Below are positions 9,765-17,310 of a stretch of DNA of 64,000 nt, piece after piece (the stretch's first letter is position 1; every line of letters starts with the position of its first letter). Source of the DNA: Mucilaginibacter psychrotolerans. GTDB taxonomy: Bacteria; Bacteroidota; Bacteroidia; Sphingobacteriales; Sphingobacteriaceae. Both the position numbers and the translations under genes were made by a program. The notes below the pieces were generated by a model, which did no database searches, was not told where the DNA came from, and saw only the letters and a program-made list of their open reading frames with translations. The stretch covers positions 351,840 through 415,839 of the forward strand of contig NZ_SOZE01000002.1 of the NCBI RefSeq assembly GCF_004519315.1, read 5' to 3'.

Positions 9765-10158
9765 CGTACTAAAATAAAATAAATATGCATATCGCGTTGT
9801 AAAAATCTCGTCATCAAACGAAAATATAATGCCTGTTAGCCCATTATTTTCTTTACACAGTTAAAAACCACACAATGCCCCTGCCTGCACATTAGGTGCA
9901 GGCAATTGGTCCTAATGCGGGCAGTTAAGATTTTTTCGCCTGATTGTAGTAAAAACAAGTAGTGCAATCTCTAAGCTCCGTATTTTCGGTTGGTAGATAT
10001 TAGCAGCAACTTTGCTGGTGTTAAACAAGGGCTGAAAGCTTATAATTGGTGGCATATAGTTAGTAAAATTCAATAGAAATGCAAATTTCTTTTGCGCCAT
10101 TGGCGCGTCAAAAGCAGGGCTAACATCCACTAAAACAGCGTGCAATCAGTATAAACGC
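9765..10158. other. Non-coding spacer with a small hairpin
   Basis: About 390 nt between the divergent hpt and M16 genes. The only clear structure is a 9-bp hairpin TGCCTGCAC / GTGCAGGCA at 9882-9904 with loop ATTAG. It holds no convincing gene, riboswitch or RNA. TATTTTAG just before the hpt start may be its -7 element. Confidence 0.5.
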
Positions 10159-10166
10159 TATCTTTG
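10159..10166 (+). promoter_or_regulatory. -7 box of the M16 peptidase gene
   Basis: TATCTTTG matches TAnnTTTG exactly. It overlaps a possible TTG start at 10164 and so favours the ATG at 10176 as the true start, giving a leader of only a few nucleotides. Confidence 0.55.
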
Positions 10167-10175
10167 CCACTGCAC

Positions 10176-11405
10176 ATGACAGACCACCAGATACACACCC
10201 TGCCCAACGGCATCCGCATATTATTCAAATATTCGCCATCGCCCATAACGCATTGCTGCTTTATAGTAAATGCCGGCTCGCGCGATGAACTGCCTAAACA
10301 GGAAGGCCTTGCGCATTTTATAGAGCATATGCTTTTTAAAGAAACCGAACGCCGCAATACGCCTCAGATACTTAACCGGCTTGAGCTGGTTGGTGCCGAC
10401 CTTAACGCCTACACCACCAAAGAGTACACTTGTATACACGCTTCGCTGTTGAAGCAACATCTGGAGCGCGCGGTAGACCTGTTCGAAGATATCCTATTCC
10501 ACTCCACCTTCCCCGAAGAAGAGATGGAAAAAGAACGCGGTGTAATATTGGACGAGATATCCAGCTACCTTGACCAGCCCGAAGAAGCGATACAAGACGA
10601 TTTTGAGGAATACCTTTTCGCCGGGCACCCCATAGGCCAGAATATATTAGGCACGCCCGAATCTGTAGCCGCCATCAACCGGCACCACATCAGTGCCTTT
10701 ATGCAAACCAATAATAACACCCACCAAATGGTGTTTGCGGTTTACGGCGATTACGAATTTGGCAAACTGATAAAGCTTTGCGAGAAATACTTCGGCCTTG
10801 TGCCCGAGAACACCAATCAAAAACACCGCATAGTTCCTCCAATCACACCGGGCGGGCAGCACGTGGTGCAAAAACCCATATCGCAAACACACTGCATTTT
10901 GGGCGGGCGCGCTTATCCATCGGCACATGCAAACAAATATGGCTTATTGCTTCTGAACAACCTGCTTGGTGGTATGGGCATGAGCAATCGCCTAAACCTG
11001 GAGATTCGCGAGAAACACGGTATAGCTTACACCATAGAGAGTAATTACACCTCGCTTACCGATACGGGCATCTTCTCTATCTATTTCGGTACTGATGCCG
11101 GCAAGGCCGAAAAAGCCCTTAAGCTGGTACACAAGGAGCTGAAAAAACTGCGCGATAACAAAATAGGCACCGTGCAGTTGAAACAAGCCAAGGAGAAATT
11201 CATCGGGCAGATTGCACTGGCCGAGGAGAGCCGAATGAGCCTCATTATCAGCATGGCTAAAAGCCTGCTCGATTTTAACCACATCGATTCACTTGAGGAT
11301 ATTTTCTTTAAAATAAACGCTGTGAGTGCTGAAGATCTACTTGAAATTAGCAACGAAATTTTTGATAATGACCGTATGATAACCTTATTATTTGAGCCTA
11401 AGTAA
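10176..11405 (+). CDS. M16 family zinc metallopeptidase
   Basis: 409 residues from the ATG at 10176. The inverted zinc motif HFIEH is at residues 47-51 and the distal Glu lies in the helix around EMEKERGVILDEI near 120. The second half (about 190-400) is the inactive M16 C-terminal domain, with the RL-type substrate-binding motif around GIAYTIESNYTS. These single-chain proteases degrade peptides; Bacteroidota copies are cytoplasmic or periplasmic. No signal peptide is seen. It is followed at 21 nt by def, which has its own -7 box. Confidence 0.93.
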   Translation: MTDHQIHTLPNGIRILFKYSPSPITHCCFIVNAGSRDELPKQEGLAHFIEHMLFKETERRNTPQILNRLELVGADLNAYTTKEYTCIHASLLKQHLERAVDLFEDILFHSTFPEEEMEKERGVILDEISSYLDQPEEAIQDDFEEYLFAGHPIGQNILGTPESVAAINRHHISAFMQTNNNTHQMVFAVYGDYEFGKLIKLCEKYFGLVPENTNQKHRIVPPITPGGQHVVQKPISQTHCILGGRAYPSAHANKYGLLLLNNLLGGMGMSNRLNLEIREKHGIAYTIESNYTSLTDTGIFSIYFGTDAGKAEKALKLVHKELKKLRDNKIGTVQLKQAKEKFIGQIALAEESRMSLIISMAKSLLDFNHIDSLEDIFFKINAVSAEDLLEISNEIFDNDRMITLLFEPK

Positions 11406-11414
11406 TAAATCGCT

Positions 11415-11422
11415 TATTTTTG
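11415..11422 (+). promoter_or_regulatory. -7 box abutting the def start codon
   Basis: TATTTTTG, an exact TAnnTTTG match, ends four bases before the ATG at 11427. Transcription would start at or within the first codon, implying a leaderless mRNA. Confidence 0.55.
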
Positions 11423-11426
11423 CAGG

Positions 11427-11999
11427 ATGAAATATCCTATCGTAGCATACGGCGACCCGGTTTTGAGGCGTAAGGCCCCGGCTATTGAGCCTGATGAGTA
11501 TCCACATATAAAAGAACTGGTTAGCAATATGTACGATACCATGTACGGCGCGCGCGGTGTGGGTTTAGCTGCCCCGCAAATAGGTATGAGCATGCGTTTG
11601 TTCGTGGTAGATATTTCACCCTTCGACGATGAAGAACCTGAGCTGGCGGGCTTTAAAAAGGCCTTCATTAATGCCGAGATATTGGAGGAGACAGGCACTG
11701 AGTGGTCGTTCAACGAAGGCTGCCTCAGCATACCCGATATTCGCGAGGATGTATCGCGCAAGCCGGTGATCCGTATGAGTTATTACGACGAGGACTGGAA
11801 ACACCACGAAGCAACCTTTAAAGGCATGGCGGCCCGCGTTATACAGCACGAGTACGACCATATAGAAGGTAAGCTGTTTACCGATAAGCTAAGCCCCCTG
11901 CGCAAACGCCTGATAGAAAAAAAGCTGAACGATATCTCTAAGGGTGCAGTTGATGTAGATTACCGCATGAAATTCCCCGATGCAAAAAAGGGGCGGTAG
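11427..11999 (+). CDS. def: Peptide deformylase
   Basis: 190 residues with all three PDF motifs: GVGLAAPQIG (44-53), EGCLSIP near 100 (Cys is a metal ligand) and QHEYDHIEG near 142 (two His ligands and the catalytic Glu). It removes the N-formyl group from new proteins. The length and the Glu-rich loop before motif 2 fit type 1 enzymes of Bacteroidota. A perfect -7 box just upstream suggests its own leaderless transcript despite the 21-nt distance to the M16 gene. Confidence 0.97.
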   Translation: MKYPIVAYGDPVLRRKAPAIEPDEYPHIKELVSNMYDTMYGARGVGLAAPQIGMSMRLFVVDISPFDDEEPELAGFKKAFINAEILEETGTEWSFNEGCLSIPDIREDVSRKPVIRMSYYDEDWKHHEATFKGMAARVIQHEYDHIEGKLFTDKLSPLRKRLIEKKLNDISKGAVDVDYRMKFPDAKKGR

Positions 12000-12400
12000 G
12001 GTTAAGGAAAACGTAGCAGTAGCGGTTGCAGGCCTTTCGTGTTTAGAATGACAATAAAACGTCATTCTGAACGTGTTTCAGGACCCCATCATAGAAGTAG
12101 CCATTTTAGATAGCCACGCTGCATGTCGTTGTGTTGGCTGTGCAGTTTGGCAAAAACATTTCACCGTGGGATATTTTATAGTTCATTACTTGACCCCCGC
12201 TCAAAAGCCGACTATTATTTACAAAGCATAATCATCTTCGCGACAACGACGCAAAATGTCGGTAGCTATTACCGTTGGGGTTCTTTGCGCGCCCTTGTCC
12301 GCCCTGCACTATTCTTAAAATTTATTGCTATTAGCTATTAATATCGATGGTTTCAATCCACAATAAAATCGATGCGGATTACAAAACCTTATAAAACAGC
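12000..12400. other. Non-coding spacer with a REP-like hairpin
   Basis: A 12-bp hairpin GTTTAGAATGAC / GTCATTCTGAAC (12041-12052 with 12061-12072, one G-U pair) lies 42 nt after def and may act as its 3' end or be a dispersed repeat. I see no gene in the remaining 330 nt; the 12123-12341 reading frame has no recognisable features. Confidence 0.5.
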
Positions 12401-12424
12401 AAAGCCCCTGATGGGCAGGGGCCT
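12401..12424 (-). terminator. Terminator after the tRNA-like pair
   Basis: Minus-strand stem GCCCCTG / CAGGGGC (7 bp, loop CCCAT) preceded by AAAG and followed by CTTTGCTGTTTT. It lies 37 nt downstream of the tRNA-like gene at 12461. Confidence 0.7.
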
Positions 12425-12460
12425 TTACTAACCAATTATAAACCTAAATTATGAGAAGAG

Positions 12461-12576
12461 CTGTAGGAGAAGGGGTCGAACCTTCACAGAGTGGTTATTC
12501 TTATTGCTAAGAGTTTCCCAGGATCTCCGCCACCGCGACAAGGAGGTGTGTCTGCCAAAAATTTCACCATCCTACA
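12461..12576 (-). tRNA. Class II tRNA-like RNA, apparent anticodon GUC (copy 1)
   Basis: 116 nt. The minus strand folds into a 7-bp acceptor stem TGTAGGA / TCCTACA, discriminator G, a 3-bp D stem with GG and A21, and a perfect T arm GAAGG-TTCGACC-CCTTC. Invariant T8, A14, G18G19, T33, T54T55C56 and A58 are all present. The D arm (GTGAAATTTTTGGCAGACAC) is of tRNA-Leu type. The anticodon arm CCTCC-TTGTCGC-GGTGG has one T-T mismatch and reads GTC. The variable region is about 44 nt, with outer stem CGGAG/CTCTG and inner hairpin TCTTA/TAAGA. CCA is not encoded, as is usual in this phylum. Its amino acid is uncertain: the anticodon and G73 say aspartate, the body says leucine or serine class. Confidence 0.65.
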
Positions 12577-12606
12577 GGATATAAACTAAACCTTGCGTTT
12601 AGCTTG

Positions 12607-12718
12607 CTGTTGGGGAAGGGTTCGAACCTTCACAGAGTGGTTAGCCCGCTTCGGGTTTTCCATGATCTCCGCCACCGCGACAAGGAGGTGTGTCTGCCAA
12701 AAATTTCACCACCCAACA
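12607..12718 (-). tRNA. Class II tRNA-like RNA, apparent anticodon GUC (copy 2)
   Basis: 112 nt, 30 bp upstream (in transcription order) of copy 1. The D and anticodon arms are identical to copy 1. The acceptor TGTTGGG / CCCAACA differs at positions 4 and 7 with compensating changes. The T arm is GAAGG-TTCGAAC-CCTTC, and the variable hairpin CCCG-AAG-CGGG replaces that of copy 1 while keeping the outer CGGAG/CTCTG stem. The discriminator is G. Compensatory differences between the copies show that the fold, not just the sequence, is kept. A promoter lies at 12766-12796. Confidence 0.65.
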
Positions 12719-12765
12719 ATTTATTTTTTTTTAAAGAACAAACAGCAATTCTCATTTGCTTGTTA

Positions 12766-12796
12766 CAAATTTAAAGGACTTTGCTATTCCTTGCAA
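12766..12796 (-). promoter_or_regulatory. Promoter of the tRNA-like pair
   Basis: On the minus strand, TTG (12796-12794), a 20-nt spacer and TAAATTTG (12773-12766), an exact -7 match. The predicted RNA would start about 40 nt before the tRNA-like copy 2. The spacer is shared with the divergent lrp-type gene. Confidence 0.6.
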
Positions 12797-12870
12797 ATAT
12801 TTCAACAAAATATTTTTATTTTTACTGTAATTTTAATTAAACTTGTATTTGAATATAGATATTAAAATAT

Positions 12871-13347
12871 ATGCCTCACAGGAAACCCCAAAATTTAGAA
12901 ATTGACAATCTGGATATACAGATTTTGTCGATTTTGATGAAAAATGCAACAACTCCGTACACGGAGATTGCAAAAGAGTTGATTGTTTCCGGCGGAACCA
13001 TCCACGTTAGGATGAAAAAGCTGGAAGAACTGGGCGTAATAAAGGGCGCGAGCCTTGAAGTGAACCCGCAGAAGCTTGGATATGATGTTACTGCGTTTTT
13101 GGGCATCTTCCTGGAGAAAGGCTCGCAATACAACGAGGCCGTGAAACAGCTGAAAATGGTACCCGAAATTGTGGAGCTGCACTATACAACAGGTAGCTGG
13201 AGCATCTTCGCCAAGATTGTTTGCCACGATACCAACCACCTGCGCGAAGTTTTGAACGAGCAGATACAAAGCGTAAAAGGCATACAACGTACCGAGACTT
13301 TTATTTCATTGGAAGAAAGCATAAAAAGGCAGATCACCTTGGAGTAA
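12871..13347 (+). CDS. Lrp/AsnC family transcriptional regulator
   Basis: 158 residues. The N-terminal winged HTH occupies about 10-60 (LDIQILSILMKNATTPYTEI, then SGGTIHVRMKKLEELGVIKG as recognition helix and wing). The RAM/AsnC ligand-binding domain spans about 68-150 (VTAFLGIFLEKGS, VELHYTTGSWSIFAKIVC). Such proteins form octamers that respond to amino acids. It stands alone and divergent from the tRNA-like pair, whose promoter shares its upstream region; a control link between them is possible but not shown. A terminator follows at 13401. Confidence 0.94.
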   Translation: MPHRKPQNLEIDNLDIQILSILMKNATTPYTEIAKELIVSGGTIHVRMKKLEELGVIKGASLEVNPQKLGYDVTAFLGIFLEKGSQYNEAVKQLKMVPEIVELHYTTGSWSIFAKIVCHDTNHLREVLNEQIQSVKGIQRTETFISLEESIKRQITLE

Positions 13348-13400
13348 CGTTTACTTGAGTTTATCTGGTTGGCAGCGCCCCTCTGCCAAAAAAATGAAAT

Positions 13401-13445
13401 GATATCGAACAGTGAAGCTAAAATTTCGCTGCTCGATATTTTTTT
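13401..13445 (+). terminator. Terminator of the Lrp/AsnC gene
   Basis: 15-bp stem ATATCGAACAGTGAA / TTCGCTGCTCGATAT (two G-U pairs) followed by a seven-T run. Confidence 0.8.
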
Positions 13446-13458
13446 GCCTATAAATCCG

Positions 13459-13558
13459 CGTCATTGCGAGGCACGAAGCAATCCTCGGCAGGCAGGTCGG
13501 ATTTGCAGGTTCGCTCTGCCTGCAGAGGATTGCCACGCTATCGCTTGCAAAGACGAGG
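13459..13558. repeat. REP/MITE-like inverted repeat
   Basis: Outer arms GTCATTGCGAGGCACGAAGC and GCTATCGCTTGCAAAGACG are imperfect complements, and an inner GGCAGGCAGG / CTGCCTGC pair sits between them. The wording GTCATTGCGAGGCACGAAGC is a dispersed intergenic repeat in many bacteria. It lies between convergent genes. Confidence 0.65.
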
Positions 13559-13566
13559 GGGGGTGT

Positions 13567-14754
13567 TTACCAAACCCTGCAAAGTAACCCCTTCAAATAT
13601 TCCCCTTCCGGGAGGGACGACCTCACCGGATGATCCTCCGGCTGGTGGAACTGGTAGATGAACTGCACCTGCTTCCCGGCATCCAAAGCGGCCCAAGCGA
13701 GCACCTGTTTAAAAGTTTCCATATCCATAGCACCCGAACAGGAGAAGGTAGCCAGCAAGCCGCCGCTGTTCAATAACTGCATGCCCAGGCGGTTCAAATC
13801 TTTATAAGCCCGAGAGGCCCTATCCAATGCTGAGCGCGACGGCGCATATTTAGGTGGATCAAGCACGATGATATCGAACGTCTCTCCCTCGTCTCTGAAT
13901 TTGCGCAACTGGGCGTTCACATCTGATTTAATGGCGTTGTGCGCGGCCTCTCCAAAACCATTCAATCGGATATTTTCGGTTAAAGTTTCTATAGCCAATG
14001 CGGAGCTGTCTACGCTGGTAACCGATGCTGCACCTTCGCGCAGGGCGTTCAGCGTAAAGCCACCGGTGTAGCTAAAGCAATCCAGCACCTTCATGCCTTT
14101 GGCGTAGCTAGCCAACAGCTTGCGGTTGTAACGCTGGTCGCAGTAGAAGCCCGATTTTTGCCCCTCGGCAATGTTGATACCGTAGGCAATCCCGTTTTCT
14201 TTTACCATCACCAGTTCTGGTGGCTGATTGCCGGCAAGCAGCGTATTTGTTGTTTCCAACCCTTCGTGCGCGCGCGATGTGGCGTCGCTTTTATCGAATA
14301 TGCTTAGCGGACTAAGCAAAGCGTTCAATTCATCTATAATAACCGGCATGGCATCCTGCATGCCGCTGGTAAGCACCTGTACCGCCAGGTGGCCGGCATA
14401 TTTATCTACGATGAGGCCCGGCAGGTAATCAGATTCGCTGAAGATGAGGCGGCAGGTATCGGTACTACCATCGGCCAGGATATGGGCACGCCCGGCAACA
14501 GCCGTTTGCACCTTGGTGCGGAACCAGGCCTCGTCTACAGGCACCGTTTCGTCCCATTCCAGCAGGCGCACGGCCACGCGCGACTGGCTATTGTAAAACC
14601 CATAAGCCAGAAAGGCGTCCTGGCTACTCAGCAGGCGTATGATCTCGCCATTGGCCGGTTTGCCCTTCACTTTTTCTATCGCGCCCGAAAACACCCAGGG
14701 GTGGCGGTGTAGCACCGCTTTCTCTTTCCCCTTTTTTAATACCACATCAATCAT
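13567..14754 (-). CDS. rlmI: 23S rRNA cytosine C5-methyltransferase, RlmI-like
   Basis: 395 residues. An N-terminal PUA-like RNA-binding domain (about 1-75, with RHPWVFSGAIEK) is followed by a linker and a class I SAM methyltransferase domain (about 190-390): motif I VLDCFSYTGGF near 218, VDSSALA near 243, and motif IV DIIVLDPPKYAPS near 292. The GFYCDQRYNR segment is typical of the YwbD/RlmI/RlmK group, which modifies 23S rRNA. A stretch of about 20 residues near 155-175 (SDATSRAHEGLETTNTLLAG) looks like an insertion relative to the family. The ATG is preceded by TAACTTTG at only four bases. Confidence 0.88.
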   Translation of the reverse strand: MIDVVLKKGKEKAVLHRHPWVFSGAIEKVKGKPANGEIIRLLSSQDAFLAYGFYNSQSRVAVRLLEWDETVPVDEAWFRTKVQTAVAGRAHILADGSTDTCRLIFSESDYLPGLIVDKYAGHLAVQVLTSGMQDAMPVIIDELNALLSPLSIFDKSDATSRAHEGLETTNTLLAGNQPPELVMVKENGIAYGINIAEGQKSGFYCDQRYNRKLLASYAKGMKVLDCFSYTGGFTLNALREGAASVTSVDSSALAIETLTENIRLNGFGEAAHNAIKSDVNAQLRKFRDEGETFDIIVLDPPKYAPSRSALDRASRAYKDLNRLGMQLLNSGGLLATFSCSGAMDMETFKQVLAWAALDAGKQVQFIYQFHQPEDHPVRSSLPEGEYLKGLLCRVW

Positions 14755-14758
14755 GCGG

Positions 14759-14766
14759 CAAAGTTA
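14759..14766 (-). promoter_or_regulatory. -7 box abutting the rlmI-like start codon
   Basis: Minus-strand TAACTTTG, exact TAnnTTTG, ends four bases before the ATG at 14754, implying a leaderless transcript. Confidence 0.5.
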
Positions 14767-14804
14767 AGAAACATAATATAGGGTGGGGAGAATAAAATGG
14801 GGGG

Positions 14805-15455
14805 CTACGGTAGCTCAGGGCGCCATACCCGGATTGTTTCATCGCCTGTTTTAATTTCGGTAAAAAGCTCTGCCACTTGTTCGTAAATCCATTGCGGCTG
14901 AGTTTTCTGGTCGTTATGCACCAATTGCCGGTTACGGTACAAAGCCACTAATCGGGGCTCGGCAATCACGTGTTCCGTAATCGAGGCATCTAATAGCAGA
15001 AGGTTTGTTATAACAGGGAAAAATCCTTTTACTTGTTTGATGCAGGCTTCGAAATTCATTTTTATACTTTCGGCATCAACGAAATGGCCCTTCCTTTTTA
15101 TTCTAAGATTTACGCGATCCATAGATTGGCTAATCGATGGCAGCATCATAAAAATCAGATTGACCTGGTATCTTCTCTTTTTAAAATATTTTGCCCGATC
15201 TAACAGGAAAGCGTTACGGAGATTAGTCTCTATCGTAAAGTTCAATCGTTCGGTGAGTACTTTTTGTTCAAGCCTTTCATAAACTCGCGTGAGTTCGGCC
15301 TCAACTGCTTCATCGGAAATGTCTGGATACTGGTGCCATATTTCCGCTTTCGATTTATCAGGATCGAAGATGGTTGCATCAGGCAATGAAAGCGTTTCAG
15401 AAAAGGAGCTTTTGCCCGCCCCATTAGGCCCCGCAATAATAGTAAGTGCGGGCAT
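14805..15455 (-). CDS. Zeta-toxin-like P-loop kinase
   Basis: 216 residues. Walker A GPNGAGKSS is at 9-17, FDPDK follows near 32, ETNLRNAF near 77, and the RKGHFVDAESI segment near 125 matches the conserved GH-V-I block of zeta toxins and related kinases. Zeta toxins phosphorylate UDP-N-acetylglucosamine and block cell-wall synthesis; many chromosomal relatives are uncharacterised. It starts three bases after the stop of the small upstream gene (15459-15809), the arrangement of an antitoxin-toxin operon. Toxicity is inferred from family and context only. Confidence 0.8.
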   Translation of the reverse strand: MPALTIIAGPNGAGKSSFSETLSLPDATIFDPDKSKAEIWHQYPDISDEAVEAELTRVYERLEQKVLTERLNFTIETNLRNAFLLDRAKYFKKRRYQVNLIFMMLPSISQSMDRVNLRIKRKGHFVDAESIKMNFEACIKQVKGFFPVITNLLLLDASITEHVIAEPRLVALYRNRQLVHNDQKTQPQWIYEQVAELFTEIKTGDETIRVWRPELP

Positions 15456-15458
15456 GGC

Positions 15459-15809
15459 CTATTGATAGATCTTCAATATTTCCTCTCTGCCGGTTGTGGT
15501 ATCTATCTTCACCAATTCAATCTTGCCATCTGGGTATCGATGAATGAATTCATTCGGCAGACCGGCGGTTGATGAGTGGCTGGTATAAAGGTCGTTTTCG
15601 TAGGCTTCGGCTACCAATTGAGAAGTAACACCGTGCAGCTTGTTATTAAGTTCGTATGGAGATAATTCAAATACCGACCGCGCGGGTTTACGGCTTAACA
15701 AATGATGAAGGGCGGTGTTCCTTTTTACACTGGTTATAACTTGCGCCCATTCATCAAGCGGGATAAAAACACCTGTTGGCTGATCGTCCTGATTAATAAT
15801 AACTTTCAT
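15459..15809 (-). CDS. Putative antitoxin paired with the zeta-like protein
   Basis: 116 residues of no recognised family. It begins with MKVIINQDDQPTGVFIPLDEW, a prevent-host-death-like opening with a short beta hairpin, and then a helix containing ITSVKRNTALHHLL. Its C-terminal part, DGKIELVKIDTTTGREEIL, looks like a beta hairpin. Size, position and the 3-nt gap to the kinase gene suggest an antitoxin. It is not the classical epsilon fold as far as can be seen. Confidence 0.6.
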   Translation of the reverse strand: MKVIINQDDQPTGVFIPLDEWAQVITSVKRNTALHHLLSRKPARSVFELSPYELNNKLHGVTSQLVAEAYENDLYTSHSSTAGLPNEFIHRYPDGKIELVKIDTTTGREEILKIYQ

Positions 15810-15956
15810 AAAGTGGGGTTGTTAAGTTATTAACAAAGTTAATTAAATTGTTCAATAAGGCGATAGACGTTACAGCAAGCATTTCGCGGTAGTTTTATTT
15901 ACGGAGCAATAGATTTGCCTATGCAAAACTTATCGCGAAAAGCCCCCCCCAACAAA

Positions 15957-15987
15957 AAAGGGCACCCCGCAATCCGGAATGCCCTTT
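15957..15987 (-). terminator. Terminator of the RGG-rich protein gene
   Basis: Minus-strand stem AAAGGGCA / TGCCCTTT, extended inside by a CCGG/GCGGGG region, followed by TTTTTTG. It is 22 nt past the stop. Confidence 0.75.
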
Positions 15988-16008
15988 CTTGTGTTATATA
16001 ATAATCTG

Positions 16009-17124
16009 TTATTGTCCGCTTGCTGCGTCGTCGTCTGATGGCAGGCCAACGACTTTGTAAACGGTATTATTGTCTTCGTCCAATGCTTCCTGGAAATAAG
16101 TGCCATCCGGCGCTACGTACAGTTTTTCGCCGTTTACTTTTATTTTGCGACAATCCTGCGGCAATTGGTCAACCACGTCGCCAATTTTAAGCGGCGCATC
16201 GTCGCCTGCTGAATAGGATTGGTCGTCCTGGCCGCCTGCTGTGTTCAGTTCGCCATCTTTGCCGGCAACTTCGTACACGTGGGTTCCGTCGTCGCGGGTT
16301 ACTGCGCGGTAATAAACACCGTTAGCTTCATAGTATTGCTCGCCGTTGATGGTGATAGCTTCCGCGCCTGATGGCAAAGCGTTAACCTGTGCACCAACCG
16401 GTGGCTCCACAACGGTATATTGGTTATCGAACTGGCGATAGTAAAGGCCATCGCTGTAGTAATACTGGTAATCGCCCCAGTAGAAAGGGTAGTAGCCAAA
16501 TGGCAACACGCCTATGCTGAACCCGATTCGTGGAAAATAGTACGAGTTATAATACCCACGGTAGTTATAATACCCACGGTTAAAATAACGCGGGCCATAG
16601 TATGCACGGCCCCAGGTGCCGCCACGGTACACACCGTCGCGATAAGTGCCGCCACGGTAAGCGTAAACGCCACGGTTTATGCCGCCGCCACGGTAGCCCG
16701 AAAAGCCACCGCGATTGTAACTGCCGCCACGGTAACCGTAATTACCACCCGGCCTGTTAAAGCCGCCACGATTAAAGCTGCCGGTATTGTTTGGCCTGTT
16801 GAACCCACCGAATGAATTAGTGCGCGGGCTGCGGTTAAAACCGCCACCTTGCGAATAGCCGCCGCGCTGCGGGGCCACGCCCACACTGTTTGGCCTGTTG
16901 AAGCCACCTCCGCCAGAAGGGCGGCTAAAACCGCCTCCACCCGACGGACGACTAAAACCGCCGCCGCCACCGCGGCTAAACCCACCGCCCGACGAACCAC
17001 CACCACCGCGACTAAAGCCGCCACCACCACCGCCGCCGCCTCTGCGCTGTGCAGCTGCGGGTAAAGCCAACGAGGCCAGCAAAAGGCCGCCGAAGGCTAA
17101 CGAAAGGAATTTTTTATATGTCAT
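16009..17124 (-). CDS. Secreted RGG- and Tyr-rich protein (DUF6515-like)
   Basis: 371 residues. A signal peptide (1-25, ending AAAQR) is followed by a Gly/Arg/Phe-rich repeat region (about 26-165, dozens of GGGFSRP and RGG units), a Tyr-rich stretch (165-235, YRGGYYN-like) and an acidic C-terminal domain. That domain holds two related units, YEANGVYYRAVTRDDGTHVY near 270 and YVAPDGTYFQEALDEDN near 335. It matches my memory of the Bacteroidota DUF6515 family, whose function is unknown. Export and composition suggest a cell-envelope, possibly self-associating, protein. The GC-rich repeats produce several spurious overlapping reading frames. Confidence 0.85.
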   Translation of the reverse strand: MTYKKFLSLAFGGLLLASLALPAAAQRRGGGGGGGGFSRGGGGSSGGGFSRGGGGGFSRPSGGGGFSRPSGGGGFNRPNSVGVAPQRGGYSQGGGFNRSPRTNSFGGFNRPNNTGSFNRGGFNRPGGNYGYRGGSYNRGGFSGYRGGGINRGVYAYRGGTYRDGVYRGGTWGRAYYGPRYFNRGYYNYRGYYNSYYFPRIGFSIGVLPFGYYPFYWGDYQYYYSDGLYYRQFDNQYTVVEPPVGAQVNALPSGAEAITINGEQYYEANGVYYRAVTRDDGTHVYEVAGKDGELNTAGGQDDQSYSAGDDAPLKIGDVVDQLPQDCRKIKVNGEKLYVAPDGTYFQEALDEDNNTVYKVVGLPSDDDAASGQ

Positions 17125-17310
17125 TTTATTTTGAATGATTGTTGTTGCCCGTTTTTACGCGGATATAAGTACAGACTAAGATAATTATCAACGGTTTAAT
17201 TGGCGTTAAATTATTTTTTTGAGTTGTTTTGCCGGAAGAATTATGAGGCCTTGATTTTTCGTTTGTGTTTTATTATCTTGCACTTGAAGCACAAATTTAT
17301 ATCAAAAGAT

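Noticed and set aside
9882..9904. Hairpin before the M16 gene considered as a riboswitch
   Set aside because: A single short stem-loop without conserved core; the gene is not a typical target.
12461..12718. Tandem RNAs read as ordinary tRNA-Leu
   Set aside because: No leucine anticodon can be placed in the loop and the discriminator is G, not A.
16420..17134. Overlapping frames on both strands in the RGG gene
   Set aside because: GC-rich codon repeats create long open shadows; only the minus-strand frame has a signal peptide and a folded C-terminus.
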